Notes: generated by a model from the sequence alone, not told the origin. A stretch of 39,289 nucleotides of DNA from Streptomyces sp. WAC 04229 (GCF_003947455.1 NZ_QHJH01000057.1:1-39289); one strand, 5' to 3'. Counted from the stretch's first letter, positions 22,490-33,953 are shown. Made by a program: numbers and translations.

Positions 22490-23353
22490 ATGGACGAGGC
22501 ACGGGCCCGGGAGGTGCTGGCCGGGGCGGGCGTACTGCCCCGACCGGCTCAGGCGCGGCTGCTGGCCCTCGGCGAGAACGCGGTGTTCGCCGCCGGCGAC
22601 CTCGCGGTCAAGGTGGGCCGGGACGCGGAACTCCTCGACCGGGCGCGCCGGGAACTGGCCGTCGCCCTCTGGCTGGAGGAGGCCGGCGTGCCGGCGGTGC
22701 GGGCGGCCCGCCCGACGGCGCTGTTCGTCGACGGGCATCCGGTGACGGTGTGGCGGCGGCTGCCCGAGCCCGTGCGGCCCGCGGAGCCGCGGGACGTGGC
22801 CGTGCTGCTGCGGCTGGTCCACGAACTGTCCCTCCCCTCCTCCTTCGAGCTGCCGCCCCGCGAGCTGCTGGGCGGTGTGGAGCGCTGGCTGCGGCTCGCG
22901 GGCGACGTGATCGACCCCGCGGACGCCGCGTATCTGCGCGAGCGCCGGGACGGATTCGCCTCGGCCGCCGCCGCGCTCACCCCGCACCTGACGCCGGGCC
23001 CGATCCACGGCGACGCGCTGCCCCGCAATGTGCACGTCGGTCCCGACGGGCCGGTCCTGGTGGACCTGGAGACCTTCTCCGCCGACCTGCGCGAGCACGA
23101 TCTGGTGGTGCTGGCGCTCAGCCGGGACCGCTACGGGCTGCCCGCCGAGGCGTACGACGCCTTCACGGCCACCTACGGCTGGGACGTGCGCGAGTGGGAC
23201 GGCTGTGCGGTGCTGCGCGGCGCCCGGGAGACGGCCAGCTGCGCGTGGGTGGCCCAGCACGCGCCGAGCAATCCGAAGGCGCTGGCCGAGTTCGAGCGCA
23301 GGGTGGCGTCGCTGCGGGACGGGGATCCGACGGTGCGCTGGTATCCCTTCTGA
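22490..23353 (+). CDS. APH/choline kinase-fold phosphotransferase
   Basis: A 287-residue protein of the aminoglycoside phosphotransferase superfamily. The catalytic loop PIHGDALPRNVHV has His173, Asp175 and Asn180, and the metal-binding motif VLVDLETF has Asp192, so the active site is complete. An N-lobe lysine is present in LAVKVGRD. Substrates in this superfamily range from antibiotics to choline and other small molecules, and the name does not imply drug resistance. ATG at 22490 follows GGAGG (22476-22480) by nine bases. It is divergent from the sugar transporter operon and convergent with the exonuclease gene, 40 bases away. Confidence 0.88.
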   Translation: MDEARAREVLAGAGVLPRPAQARLLALGENAVFAAGDLAVKVGRDAELLDRARRELAVALWLEEAGVPAVRAARPTALFVDGHPVTVWRRLPEPVRPAEPRDVAVLLRLVHELSLPSSFELPPRELLGGVERWLRLAGDVIDPADAAYLRERRDGFASAAAALTPHLTPGPIHGDALPRNVHVGPDGPVLVDLETFSADLREHDLVVLALSRDRYGLPAEAYDAFTATYGWDVREWDGCAVLRGARETASCAWVAQHAPSNPKALAEFERRVASLRDGDPTVRWYPF

Positions 23354-23393
23354 TCCGACCGTCCCGGCCCGGCGGCGCGGCGGCGCCGCCCGG

Positions 23394-24116
23394 TCAGACG
23401 TGCTCGTCGGCCGGCTCGCGCAGGGGCCACGTCGCGTCGACGACGGCCGTGGCGTCGCCCTTGCGGCGCAGGAAGCTCTGGAAGTCCGCCGCCCACTCGG
23501 CGTACCACTCGACCTGGCGGTGGTGCAGGTCCGCCGGGCCGAGGGCCGCGACCTTGGGGTGGCGGTCGGCTATCGCGCAGGCCAGCCGGGCCGCGGCGAG
23601 CGCGTCGGCGGTGGCGTCGTGGGCCGCGTCGAGCGGGACGCCGTACTCCCGGCAGACCGCTTCCAGGTTGCGCTTGCCCCTGCGGTAGCGGTCGACGGAG
23701 CGGTCGATGGTGTACGGGTCGATGACCGGGGCGGGGTCCGTGCCGCCCAGGCGGTCGCGCAGGGACGGCAGTCCGTGGCGCCGCAGCTCGGCGGCGAGCA
23801 GGGTGAGGTCGAAGGCCGCGTTGTAGGCGACGACCGGGACGCCGGTGCGCCAGTGGTCCGTGAGCACGGCGGCGATGGCGTCCGCGACCTGGTCGGCGGG
23901 CCGGCCCTCGGCGGCCGCCCGCTCATTGCTGATGCCGTGCACCGCGACGGCCTCGGCCGGGATCTCCACGCCCGGGTCGGCCAGCCACTCCCGGCGGCCC
24001 TGCGGCTCCCCGCCCCTGACCTCGATCACGGCCCCCGTGACGATGCGCGCCTCGCGCGGATCGGTGCCCGTCGTCTCCAGGTCGAAGCCGATCAGCAGCT
24101 GCCGGTGCCAGCCCAT
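23394..24116 (-). CDS. DEDDh-type 3'-5' exonuclease
   Basis: A 240-residue exonuclease related to the epsilon subunit of DNA polymerase III. The four acidic residues and the histidine of the DEDDh active site are present: Asp12 and Glu14 in FDLETTGTDP, Asp103 in YNAAFDLTLL, His166 and Asp171 in HDATADA. Streptomyces carries several such stand-alone exonucleases; DNA repair or RNA trimming are both possible. ATG at 24116 is chosen because AAGGGGG lies close upstream; an in-frame start at 24182 would add 22 residues without support. Confidence 0.9.
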   Translation of the reverse strand: MGWHRQLLIGFDLETTGTDPREARIVTGAVIEVRGGEPQGRREWLADPGVEIPAEAVAVHGISNERAAAEGRPADQVADAIAAVLTDHWRTGVPVVAYNAAFDLTLLAAELRRHGLPSLRDRLGGTDPAPVIDPYTIDRSVDRYRRGKRNLEAVCREYGVPLDAAHDATADALAAARLACAIADRHPKVAALGPADLHHRQVEWYAEWAADFQSFLRRKGDATAVVDATWPLREPADEHV

Positions 24117-24264
24117 GGGCGGTCCCCCTTCTCGGTGGTGCGTTCCCCCAGTGGTCTCCACCCTCCCACGGGCCACTGACAATCAGAGGATCGCATTCCG
24201 CTTACCCCGTTCCGGACCCGGGACGGACCCCGGACGGACCTGCGGCCGACATCCGGCAGGACCT

Positions 24265-25512
24265 TCACGACACCGGCCGCGAATCCGCCCACATCAGCTC
24301 GAACTCCTCACGATAGGTGGGGAAGAGTCCGCCTTCGTCGATTTCGTCCGCCTTCACCACCCTGCCGGCGCCCCGCCCGTTGCGCAGGACGAGGACCGGT
24401 GCCTCCATCCCCCGCGTCCGGCGCAGATAGGACTGCACGACCGCGATGCCGTCGGCGCCGTCCCCGTCGACGAGGTAGGCGGTGAAGCGGGGCGTCTCGT
24501 CGAAGACCTGGATCTCGAAGGCCCCCGGGTCCCGCAGCCGGGCGCGCACGCGGCGCATGTGCAGGATGTTCATCTCGACGGACCGGCTCAGCTCGCCCCG
24601 CTTGATGCCCAGTTCGCGCTCGCGGCGCTTGATCGCGCTGGAGGCCGGGTTCAGGAAGAGCAGCCGCACCCGGCCGCCGGACTCGGCCAGCCGCAGCAGA
24701 CGGCGGCCGGAGAAGTTCTGCACGAGCAGGTTGAGGCCGATGCCGAGGGCGTCCACGCGGCGGGCCCCGCCGAACAGGTCCTCGGCCGGGAACTGGCGCA
24801 GCAGCCGCACCCGGTCCGAGTGGACGGCGACGACGTCGGCGTAGCGGTCGCCGACCAGGTCCTCGACCGCGTCCACCGGCAGCCGGCGCGCGGACGGCAC
24901 GTCGCCGCCCGCGCCGAGGACCTCGAGCAGGCGCGCCGAGGCCCGCTCGGCCTGGCTCAGCACCGCCTCGGACAGCGCCCGGTTGCGGGAGACGACGTTG
25001 CGGGTGACCTCCAGCTCGTCCAGGGCGAGTTCGACGTCCCGGCGCTCGTCCACGTAGGGCTCGAAGCAGGGCCAGTGCTGCACCATCAGCTCGCGCAGCT
25101 GGGGCAGGGTGAGGAAGCTGAGGACGTTGTCGTCGGCCGGGTCCAGCAGGTAGCCCTTGCGGCGGCTGACCTCGCGGACCGCGACGGCGCGCTGCACCCA
25201 CTCCTGGCCGGCGGGCCCGGCCGCGGCGACCACCCAGTCGTCGCCGTGGACCGGCTCGTAGATCGGCCTCAGGACGGCCGCCACGACCGCCCGCAGCCGC
25301 TGTTCGACGAGGTTCAGCCAGATGTAGGCACGGCCGGCCCGCTGGGCGCGGGTGCGCACCTCGTGCCAGGCGCCGCCGTCCCAGTCCAGTTCCGGACCGA
25401 TCGCGCCCGCGTTCATCGGCCGCGCCAGGGACACCGCACCGGGCGGGACGTCCGTGGAGTTCTCCTGGTGACCGTCGTCACCAGGAGGCAGCTCCAGCCC
25501 TCCCGACCCCAC
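24265..25512 (-). CDS. SAV2148-family HEPN-domain protein
   Basis: A 415-residue protein that I recognise as the Streptomyces SAV2148-like HEPN family. The N-terminal about 50 residues are variable; a conserved helical part follows (RAYIWLNLVEQRLRAVVAA, YEPVHGDDWVVAAAG). The C-terminal half reads LLVQNFSGRRLLRLAESGGR then LLFLNPASSAIKRRER. Many HEPN domains are RNases with an RxxxxH motif or toxins; I do not see a clear RxxxxH, so RNase activity is not supported from sequence. GTG at 25512 has GGAAGG about ten bases upstream. It is divergent from glgX with 355 bases between. The strong conservation across Streptomyces that I recall suggests a housekeeping role of unknown nature. Confidence 0.75.
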   Translation of the reverse strand: MGSGGLELPPGDDGHQENSTDVPPGAVSLARPMNAGAIGPELDWDGGAWHEVRTRAQRAGRAYIWLNLVEQRLRAVVAAVLRPIYEPVHGDDWVVAAAGPAGQEWVQRAVAVREVSRRKGYLLDPADDNVLSFLTLPQLRELMVQHWPCFEPYVDERRDVELALDELEVTRNVVSRNRALSEAVLSQAERASARLLEVLGAGGDVPSARRLPVDAVEDLVGDRYADVVAVHSDRVRLLRQFPAEDLFGGARRVDALGIGLNLLVQNFSGRRLLRLAESGGRVRLLFLNPASSAIKRRERELGIKRGELSRSVEMNILHMRRVRARLRDPGAFEIQVFDETPRFTAYLVDGDGADGIAVVQSYLRRTRGMEAPVLVLRNGRGAGRVVKADEIDEGGLFPTYREEFELMWADSRPVS

Positions 25513-25867
25513 CCGTGTACCGCCTTCCGCTCCCCCGGATGCTTCCCGGGGACACCCCGTCCCAACGATCAAGGAAGGGTACTCCGGGAGCGGTCCGCGG
25601 TGCAGCCCGATGGACGGGCCGGTTTTCCCAACCTCCTTGATCCACCGGCCCGTTCCGGGTCGCACCCCACCGGCGAGTGAGCGGAGTCATAGCGGTGACG
25701 TGGCCGGGTACGGGGAAGACTTCCCCGCGCCCGTCCCGCGGCGCGTGTGGAGCAGAACGCCGAAGGGTGGGTAGGGAGACGTACGTGCTAGGTGGTCGCC
25801 TCACTTTCGGGGAGACTCGCAGCCAAGGCGTCCGCACCGGCGCCCCACACCTGAAAGAGTCGTGTTC
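25513..25867. other. Divergent intergenic region HEPN gene-glgX
   Basis: This 355-base region must hold two divergent promoters. The clear structure is an inverted repeat ACGGGCCGGT (25614-25623) and ACCGGCCCGT (25644-25653) with a 20-base loop. No gene is supported. TAGGTG near 25790 is a weak -10 candidate for glgX. Confidence 0.45.
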
Positions 25868-27985
<2,118 letters not shown>

Positions 27986-27994
27986 CGCGGGCGC

Positions 27995-28021
27995 GGGGCG
28001 TCCGCCCGGCGTGGGCGCCCC
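27995..28021 (+). terminator. Weak hairpin between glgX and treY
   Basis: GGGGCG (27995-28000) and CGCCCC (28016-28021) can form a six-base stem ten bases after the glgX stop. It may reduce read-through into treY; it is too short to call with confidence. Confidence 0.3.
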
Positions 28022-28078
28022 TCACCCGTGCAGGGGGCCGGTGACACGAAAGGCGGCGGGGCGGGTACGTAGCTCTGC

Positions 28079-30499
28079 ATGACACCTGAGCGACCCGACC
28101 CGGTGACGTCCACGGCCCCCTCCTCCGCTCCCCGCGCCACCTACCGGCTCCAGCTCCAGCCCGACTTCCCCTTCGCCGCCGCCTCGGCGGCCGTGCCGTA
28201 CCTGGCCTCGCTCGGCGTGTCCCACCTGCACCTGTCGCCGGTGCTGGAGGCGGTGCCGGGATCGGGCCACGGCTACGACGTCGTGGACCACGCGCGGGTG
28301 CGCGCGGAACTGGGCGGCGAGGAGGGACTGCGGGCCCTGTCGCGCACCGCGCGGGAGCACGGTCTCGGCCTGGTGGTGGACATCGTGCCCAACCACATGG
28401 CGATGTCCCCCCGGCACAACGGCGCCCTGTGGGACGTGCTGCGCCAGGGCCCGGCGTCGCCCCGCGCGCGGTGGTTCGACATCGACTGGGAGGCGCAGGG
28501 CGGGCAGCTCCTGCTGCCGGTGCTCGGCGCTCCCGTCGGCGAGGTCCTCGACCAGCTGCGCGTGGACGGCGACGTACTGCGCTACCACGAGCACGTCTTC
28601 CCGCTGCGGGACGGCACCGCGGACCTGCCGCTGCCGCAGCTCCTGGACGCCCAGTGGTACCGCCCGGTGTGGTGGCGGCTGGCCCGTACCGAGCTGAACT
28701 ACCGGCGCTTCTTCAGCATCTCGGAGCTGATCGGCGTACGCGTGGAGGATCCCGAGGTGTTCGAGGCCACGCACGCCACCGTCCTGCGGCTGCTGCACGA
28801 AGGGGTGATCGACGGGCTGCGCGTCGACCACCCCGACGGCCTGGCGGCCCCCGGCGCCTACCTCCGGCGGCTGCACGAGGCGAGCGGCGGGCGGTGGACG
28901 GTGGTGGAGAAGATCCTCGCGGACGGGGAGCGGCTGCCGGCCGCGTGGCCCGTCGCGGGCACGACCGGATACGACGCCCTGCGGCACGTCGACGGGGTCT
29001 TCACGGACCCGGCGGGGTACGGGGAACTGCTCGGGCGCTACCGTGCGTTCGCCGCCCCCCGGGAGGACCTGGGCGGGGACTGGGCGGCGACGGTGCGGCG
29101 GGCGGCGCACCGGGTGCTCGGGCACGAACTGGCCACCGAGACGGACCGCCTGACCCGGGTGGCGCACCGCCTGTGCGCCGCCTCGCCGGAGCCCGCGCTG
29201 CGCGACCGCGCGCCTTGGGCGCTGCGCACGGCGCTGTGCGAGCTGCTGGTGCGCCTGGAGGTGTACCGGCCGTACGGCGCCGGGGACGCGGCGTCCGTGG
29301 TGACCGAGGAGGCGGCGGCCGAGGCGCGCGCCGTCTTCGCGGTGCCGGGGGAGGCCGGCGCGGTGGACGTCGTACGGGACCTCGTGCTGGGGCGGTACGG
29401 CGACGGGCCGGAGCACGCGGAGTTCCGGGACCGGTTCGCGCAGACCGCGTCGGCGCTGCGCGCCAAGTCCGTCGAGGACACCGCCTTCTACCGCTACGTG
29501 CCGCTGCTGTCGGCGACGGAGGTGGGCGGGAACCCGGGCGGTCCGGCGCTGTCCCCGGAGCGGTTCCACGCCTACTGCGCGCGCGTGCAGCGCGACTGGC
29601 CGACGACGGGCACGGTCGTCTCGACGCACGACACCAAGCGCAGCGCCGACGTGCGCGCCGCGCTGGCCGTGCTCACCGAGTGCCCCGGGCGGTGGGCGGA
29701 CGTCCTCGCGGAGGTCACCCGCACCGGCGAGGACGGGCCGGACGCGCAGCTGGCGTGGGCGGCCTGGCAGACGGTGTTCGGGCTGGGCCCCGCGGACGGC
29801 GCACGGGTGCGGGAGGCGCTCCTGAAGCACGTGCGCGAGGCGGGGACGCACACCAGCTGGACGGAACAGGAGCCGTCGTACGAGGAGGCGGTGGCGGCGT
29901 TCGTGGCGGCGGGGCCGTGCGGCGCGCCGGGAGAGCGGGTGGCCGCGCTGCGCGACTCCCTGGAGCCGCACATCCGGGCCAACGTCCTCGGCACGGCTCT
30001 CATCCACCTCACGATGCCGGGCGTGCCGGATCTGTACCAGGGCACCGAGCACGAGTACCTGGCCCTGGTCGACCCGGACAACCGGCGGCCGGTGGACTTC
30101 CCGGCCGGCCCGCGGGGGCACGGAGGGCCGGCGGAGCCCGGGGCGTCCGGTGAGAAGGCGGCCGTGACGCGGGCGGCGCTCGCGCTGCGGGCCCGGCGGC
30201 CCGGCGCCTTCGGCTCCACGGCGACCTACGAGCCGCTGCCCGCCGAGGGCCCGGCGGCGGCGCACTGCCTGGCGTTCGTCCGCTCCGGAGAGACCGTCAC
30301 GGCCGTCACCCGGCTGTCGCTGCGGCTGGCGGAGGAGGGCGGCTGGGGCGCCACGACGCTTCCGCTGCCGCCGGGCCGGTGGGCCGACGCGCTGGCGCCG
30401 GAGAGGGAGTTCAAGGGGCACGCGCGCGTGGCGGACCTGTTGGCGGTGACACCGGTCGCGCTGCTGGAGCGGGTGGAGGGCACCGGTCAGGACGGCTGA
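28079..30499 (+). CDS. treY: Maltooligosyltrehalose synthase
   Basis: This 806-residue GH13 enzyme isomerises the reducing-end alpha-1,4 bond of maltodextrins to the alpha,alpha-1,1 bond of maltooligosyltrehalose. TYRLQLQPDF near the N-terminus and PNHMAMSP are typical of TreY. Catalytic residues are Asp250 in DGLRVDHPDGL, Glu277 in VVEKIL and Asp518 in STHDTKRS; GTTGYD follows the second. It ends VPDLYQGTEHEYLALVDPDNRRPVDF and an added C-terminal domain. The ATG at 28079 has no good Shine-Dalgarno site (a run of GCs and GTACGTAGCTC upstream), so translation may be weak or rely on glgX transcription. It ends seven bases from the convergent carboxypeptidase gene. Confidence 0.95.
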   Translation: MTPERPDPVTSTAPSSAPRATYRLQLQPDFPFAAASAAVPYLASLGVSHLHLSPVLEAVPGSGHGYDVVDHARVRAELGGEEGLRALSRTAREHGLGLVVDIVPNHMAMSPRHNGALWDVLRQGPASPRARWFDIDWEAQGGQLLLPVLGAPVGEVLDQLRVDGDVLRYHEHVFPLRDGTADLPLPQLLDAQWYRPVWWRLARTELNYRRFFSISELIGVRVEDPEVFEATHATVLRLLHEGVIDGLRVDHPDGLAAPGAYLRRLHEASGGRWTVVEKILADGERLPAAWPVAGTTGYDALRHVDGVFTDPAGYGELLGRYRAFAAPREDLGGDWAATVRRAAHRVLGHELATETDRLTRVAHRLCAASPEPALRDRAPWALRTALCELLVRLEVYRPYGAGDAASVVTEEAAAEARAVFAVPGEAGAVDVVRDLVLGRYGDGPEHAEFRDRFAQTASALRAKSVEDTAFYRYVPLLSATEVGGNPGGPALSPERFHAYCARVQRDWPTTGTVVSTHDTKRSADVRAALAVLTECPGRWADVLAEVTRTGEDGPDAQLAWAAWQTVFGLGPADGARVREALLKHVREAGTHTSWTEQEPSYEEAVAAFVAAGPCGAPGERVAALRDSLEPHIRANVLGTALIHLTMPGVPDLYQGTEHEYLALVDPDNRRPVDFPAGPRGHGGPAEPGASGEKAAVTRAALALRARRPGAFGSTATYEPLPAEGPAAAHCLAFVRSGETVTAVTRLSLRLAEEGGWGATTLPLPPGRWADALAPEREFKGHARVADLLAVTPVALLERVEGTGQDG

Positions 30500-30506
30500 G
30501 GCGGAA

Positions 30507-31892
30507 TCACTCCCGGTGCATGGGCACGGCGGCCTCGGAGCCCCACCCGGGCTCCCCGGACCGTAAACGCGCGGTGGGGCGCCGTCCGGCCAGTGCGAAG
30601 GCGGCGAGGACGACCCGGGTCTGGTACTCGACCTGGCGTGCGATCGGTATCCAGCGGGCCGCGCAGCCGTCGCGGTAGTCGGCGCAGCCCTCGTCGACGA
30701 GCCGGTCCAGTTCGGGCAGGACGCCCGCCGGGTCGCTCCCCGCGCGGGTCACCAGCTGGTGCAGCAGCCCCGCGGTGCGCAGGGCCAGGCGCCGTCCGGC
30801 CAGGCGCAGGGCGACCAGGTGGGCGGTGCTCATGGGCGGCAGCGAGCGGCCCGACCCGTCGTCGGTGTCGGGGTCCCAGGCGTCGGCGAGCCGCGGGCAG
30901 ACCAGCAGGTAGTCGTCGACCGGGGCGAGCAGGTGCGCCGCCTCCGGCACCCCGGCCAGGTGCGGCCGGACGCGGACGAGGACGTGCTGCAGGCGCCGGG
31001 TGTCGTGCCGCAGGGCGCGGCTCACGGCCCGCAGCACCCCGTCCCGGTCGGCCGGGAGCGTGCCGTCGGCGACGGCGGCGACCCCCCACATGGGCGCCTC
31101 GACGACCGCGGTGACCGTGCCGTAGCGGCCCGGGTGGCACCAGGTCGAGTCGACGGCGGCCTCCGTGATGGCGGCGGTGAGGTCGCCGCGGCGGGGCGGC
31201 GGTATGCGGTAGACGGCGGGGCCGAGGTCGGGCCAGTACAGGGTGTCGTAGGCGCCCAGTTCGCGGGGGATGCCGAGCCGGGCGGCGGCGTGGGCGATGC
31301 GCTGGGCGATGCCGGGCAGGTCGTGGGTCAGCTCGACGAAACCGCCGCCGACGTCCACGCCGTGCAGGGAGCACTGGAGGAAGGGCCGCAGTTCGTCCTG
31401 GAGGTCGAGCAGGGTGCGGGTCTCGGGCAGGGTGGCGCGGTCCGGGCCGTCGGGCAGCCACTCGGGCTGCTCCAGGAACCCGGGCCGGAAGAAGTTACGG
31501 GCGTAGCGGCCGAGGGTGTACGGGCCGGACAGCCAGCCCTCGTTGCGGCGCAGTCCGTCGGGGTCGGCGCAGAGCAGCAGGTTCCAGGTGGCGTCGGCGC
31601 CCTCGGTGAGCCGGGGGTCGGCCGCGGCCCGCTCGGCCAGCCGGAGGGCGGTGGCGCCGCCCACGGGCTCGTTGGCGTGCGGTCCGGCGACGACGAGGAC
31701 GTGACGTCCGCCGTGGCCGACGGAGAGCAGCAGCAGCGGGGTGCCCGCGCGGGAGGTGCCGACCTGGCGCAGCCGGGCGTGTCGGGGATGGCGGGCGACG
31801 AAGGCGGCGGCCCGGGCACCCAGCTCGTCCACGGTCGGATAGCGCAGGAGGGGCGGCAGGGCACACCTCCACGAAGTGGGCCGACGGTTCAC
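30507..31892 (-). CDS. M14-family zinc carboxypeptidase
   Basis: A protein of up to 461 residues with the M14 carboxypeptidase core. Zinc ligands are His72 and Glu75 in GPHANEP and His177 in SLHGVD; the catalytic glutamate is probably Glu265 in VVEAP. There is no signal peptide, so it appears cytoplasmic, unlike secreted digestive M14 enzymes; peptidoglycan-peptide or small-peptide trimming are possible roles. The C-terminal third (from about 290) is helical and Leu/Arg-rich. The GTG start at 31892 has no clear ribosome-binding site, so the true start could lie a little downstream. It is on the opposite strand to treY and treZ. Confidence 0.85.
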   Translation of the reverse strand: MNRRPTSWRCALPPLLRYPTVDELGARAAAFVARHPRHARLRQVGTSRAGTPLLLLSVGHGGRHVLVVAGPHANEPVGGATALRLAERAAADPRLTEGADATWNLLLCADPDGLRRNEGWLSGPYTLGRYARNFFRPGFLEQPEWLPDGPDRATLPETRTLLDLQDELRPFLQCSLHGVDVGGGFVELTHDLPGIAQRIAHAAARLGIPRELGAYDTLYWPDLGPAVYRIPPPRRGDLTAAITEAAVDSTWCHPGRYGTVTAVVEAPMWGVAAVADGTLPADRDGVLRAVSRALRHDTRRLQHVLVRVRPHLAGVPEAAHLLAPVDDYLLVCPRLADAWDPDTDDGSGRSLPPMSTAHLVALRLAGRRLALRTAGLLHQLVTRAGSDPAGVLPELDRLVDEGCADYRDGCAARWIPIARQVEYQTRVVLAAFALAGRRPTARLRSGEPGWGSEAAVPMHRE

Positions 31893-32036
31893 CTGGCGCG
31901 CACGGTGTACGCACAGTCAGTCACGACTTGGGGGGTACGTCAACACCACGCAACGCAAAGGGAAGGACGCCACGGAAGACCGCATGACGAAGCGTGAAGC
32001 CCAGGCCAGAGGTGTGCACGGGCTCGTCCGCCGCCC

Positions 32037-32588
32037 TCAGTTCACCGCGAGCCGGAAGGTCATCCGGCCGAAGCCGATCTGGTCGCCCTCGCGGACCACG
32101 GCCGCCGCGATGACCCGCCGTCCGTTGACCGTGGTGCCGTTGGTGGAGCCGAGGTCGCGCAGCACCCACATGCCGCCCTGGCGGCTGAGTTCCGCGTGCA
32201 CCCGGGAGACCGTCTCGTGGTTCAGCCGCAGGCCGCTGGAGGGGTCGCGCCCTATCCGCAGCGGGTGGCCGGTGGCGGCATGGGGCAGCAGCAGCTTGGG
32301 CAGCCGCTCGGCCCGCCACGCCCTGCCGAGGCGCACGCCGAACCCGGACACCGCCTCGACGGTGCCGAACACGAACCGGGACAGCCGGCCCTCGGTGGGC
32401 AGGTCGGCGGTGAGCGGGGCCAGCTCCTCCAGGCGGCGGGCGGCGAGCGCCAGTTCCATCCGGCGCACGAACGTGTCGTGCGACAGCCGCCCCATGACGA
32501 CGCCGTCCCGGAGCAGCTTCAGCGCCTTGTCGCGCTCCGCGTCGGACAACCGCGCGGGGTGCGTGGGGAACTCGAAGGACGACGTCAC
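32037..32588 (-). CDS. DUF1707-FHA domain protein
   Basis: A 183-residue two-domain protein. An N-terminal DUF1707 domain (about 12-64, LSDAERDKALKLLRDGVVMGRLSHDTFVRRM) is joined to a C-terminal FHA phosphothreonine-binding domain (about 108-182). FHA residues are present: RIGRD, SRVH (Ser128-His131) and GSTNGTTVNG (147-156). It should bind phosphothreonine peptides produced by Ser/Thr kinases; the partner is unknown, and no kinase is encoded nearby. The GTG at 32588 lacks a ribosome-binding site but has a well-spaced promoter seven bases upstream, which fits leaderless expression. Confidence 0.9.
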   Translation of the reverse strand: MTSSFEFPTHPARLSDAERDKALKLLRDGVVMGRLSHDTFVRRMELALAARRLEELAPLTADLPTEGRLSRFVFGTVEAVSGFGVRLGRAWRAERLPKLLLPHAATGHPLRIGRDPSSGLRLNHETVSRVHAELSRQGGMWVLRDLGSTNGTTVNGRRVIAAAVVREGDQIGFGRMTFRLAVN

Positions 32589-32595
32589 GCAGGTG

Positions 32596-32625
32596 ATTGT
32601 CGGTCAGCCGAGGGTGGGGTGTCCA
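32596..32625 (-). promoter_or_regulatory. Candidate leaderless promoter of the FHA gene
   Basis: Minus-strand TGGACA (32625-32620), 18-base spacer and GACAAT (32601-32596) lie seven bases before the GTG start. Confidence 0.5.
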
Positions 32626-32648
32626 GGACACGGCCGCGGCCCGGGGCC

Positions 32649-33953
32649 TCACCGGTTCGGGTCCAGCAGGGCACTGATCTTGGCCATGACCTCGGTGGTG
32701 GGGAATCCGGACGCCTCGTGCAGCTCCCACAGGGCCCTGACGGTCCGGTCCTCCTCGCCCTGGGCGAGCGTGAACACGACGATGTCTCCGTGGGAGACGC
32801 CGTCGATGACCAGCCCGTGCGCGGTGACCACCCGCACGCGCCGCCGGAGTTCGGCCGGCGCCTTGGGCTGGATGCCGTCCTCGGCGAGGAACTCGACCGC
32901 CCAGCAGGTCCGTCGCGCCATGCCTCCGGTGTGGGGAAGGCCGCGGGCCATGCGGGCGAGGGAGGTGAAGGTGTTGTTGCCGGACGCCGCGCACGAGAGG
33001 GTGGTGGCGCCGCCGATGCGCGGGTTGATCTCCAGGACGACGAACCGTCCGCCGGTGTAGATCATGTCCACGTTGACCGACCCGTGGACCCCGAGGTTCC
33101 CGCAGAGGCCGGCCAGGGTGCGGGCCACGTCGGCGAACGCGGTGTCGGCCTCCTCGCGGGGGCCGCACCAGCCCAGGTCGGCGACGGTGAACACCGGTTC
33201 CGCACCGGCGCGTCCGGTCCAGCACGGAGGCAGGACCCGGTACGAGCCGGGGCGGCCCACGATGTCGACGCTGCACAGGTCGCCTTCGACCACCTGTTCC
33301 ACCACCGTCGACACCGTCTCCGGGCCGGCCGTGAGGTGGGCGTCGAGGTCGGCGGGTGAGCGCAGGGTGCGGATGCCCGTGCTGGTCGAGTCCCAGACGG
33401 GCTTCGACATCAGCGGGTAGCCGACGCGTTCGGCCTGGACGCGCGGTGCGTCGCGGTAACCGGGCACCGGGAGGCCCCGGCCGGCGAGGAGGTCGGAGTC
33501 GACGTGGAATCCGTCGGGTACGTCCAGCCCGGCCCGCCGGCAGAGCTGTTTGGTCTCCCACTTGTCCACCAGCAGCATCGTGACCGCGAGCGGGGTCATC
33601 ACCGTCGGGATGCCGACGGCGTCCAGGAAGGCCTTCGCCGCGGCGTCGCGGAGCGCGTTCTCGCACGGCAGCGAGATCGACACCGCCGCGTCCGCACCCC
33701 AGGCGGCCACGGCGTCCGCCGTCTCCCGCGGTGTCACCCCCCGGTCCAGCCGTTCCCGGTGGCCGGGGAAGTCGTCGTCACCGGCGGTGCCGCTGGTGTG
33801 GAACAGCCCGGCCTCGATCCCGTCGGCCGCGAGTTCGCGTGCGGCCCGCTGAATGCAGGGATCGGCTCGCCGGATGCCCACCGATCGCAGGAACGCGATC
33901 TTCCGCACCTGTGTCGGCCCGCTTGCCCGCGCGGGCCCCGCCCCGATTGTCAT
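32649..33953 (-). CDS. ATP-grasp ligase-like enzyme
   Basis: A 434-residue protein with the ATP-grasp fold. A Rossmann-like N-terminal domain (KIAFLRSVGIRRADPCIQ) is followed by DKWETKQLCRRAG (Lys131), the ATP-binding YPLMSKP (Lys184), VVEQVVEGDLCSVDIV and the magnesium site FVVLEINPRIGG (Glu308, Asn310). Such enzymes join a carboxylate to an amine, thiol or similar via acylphosphate; the substrates are not identifiable. It resembles the carbamoyl-phosphate synthase/PylC side of the superfamily more than peptide-maturing graspetide ligases. ATG at 33953 is likely, although the purine-rich GGTGGA touches it directly and the frame stays open upstream. It is divergent from treZ and has no biosynthetic partner genes around it. 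Confidence 0.8.
   Translation of the reverse strand: MTIGAGPARASGPTQVRKIAFLRSVGIRRADPCIQRAARELAADGIEAGLFHTSGTAGDDDFPGHRERLDRGVTPRETADAVAAWGADAAVSISLPCENALRDAAAKAFLDAVGIPTVMTPLAVTMLLVDKWETKQLCRRAGLDVPDGFHVDSDLLAGRGLPVPGYRDAPRVQAERVGYPLMSKPVWDSTSTGIRTLRSPADLDAHLTAGPETVSTVVEQVVEGDLCSVDIVGRPGSYRVLPPCWTGRAGAEPVFTVADLGWCGPREEADTAFADVARTLAGLCGNLGVHGSVNVDMIYTGGRFVVLEINPRIGGATTLSCAASGNNTFTSLARMARGLPHTGGMARRTCWAVEFLAEDGIQPKAPAELRRRVRVVTAHGLVIDGVSHGDIVVFTLAQGEEDRTVRALWELHEASGFPTTEVMAKISALLDPNR

Noticed and set aside
28022..30421. A 799-codon minus-strand frame opposite treY
   Set aside because: Antisense shadow of treY, Arg/Pro/Gly-rich.
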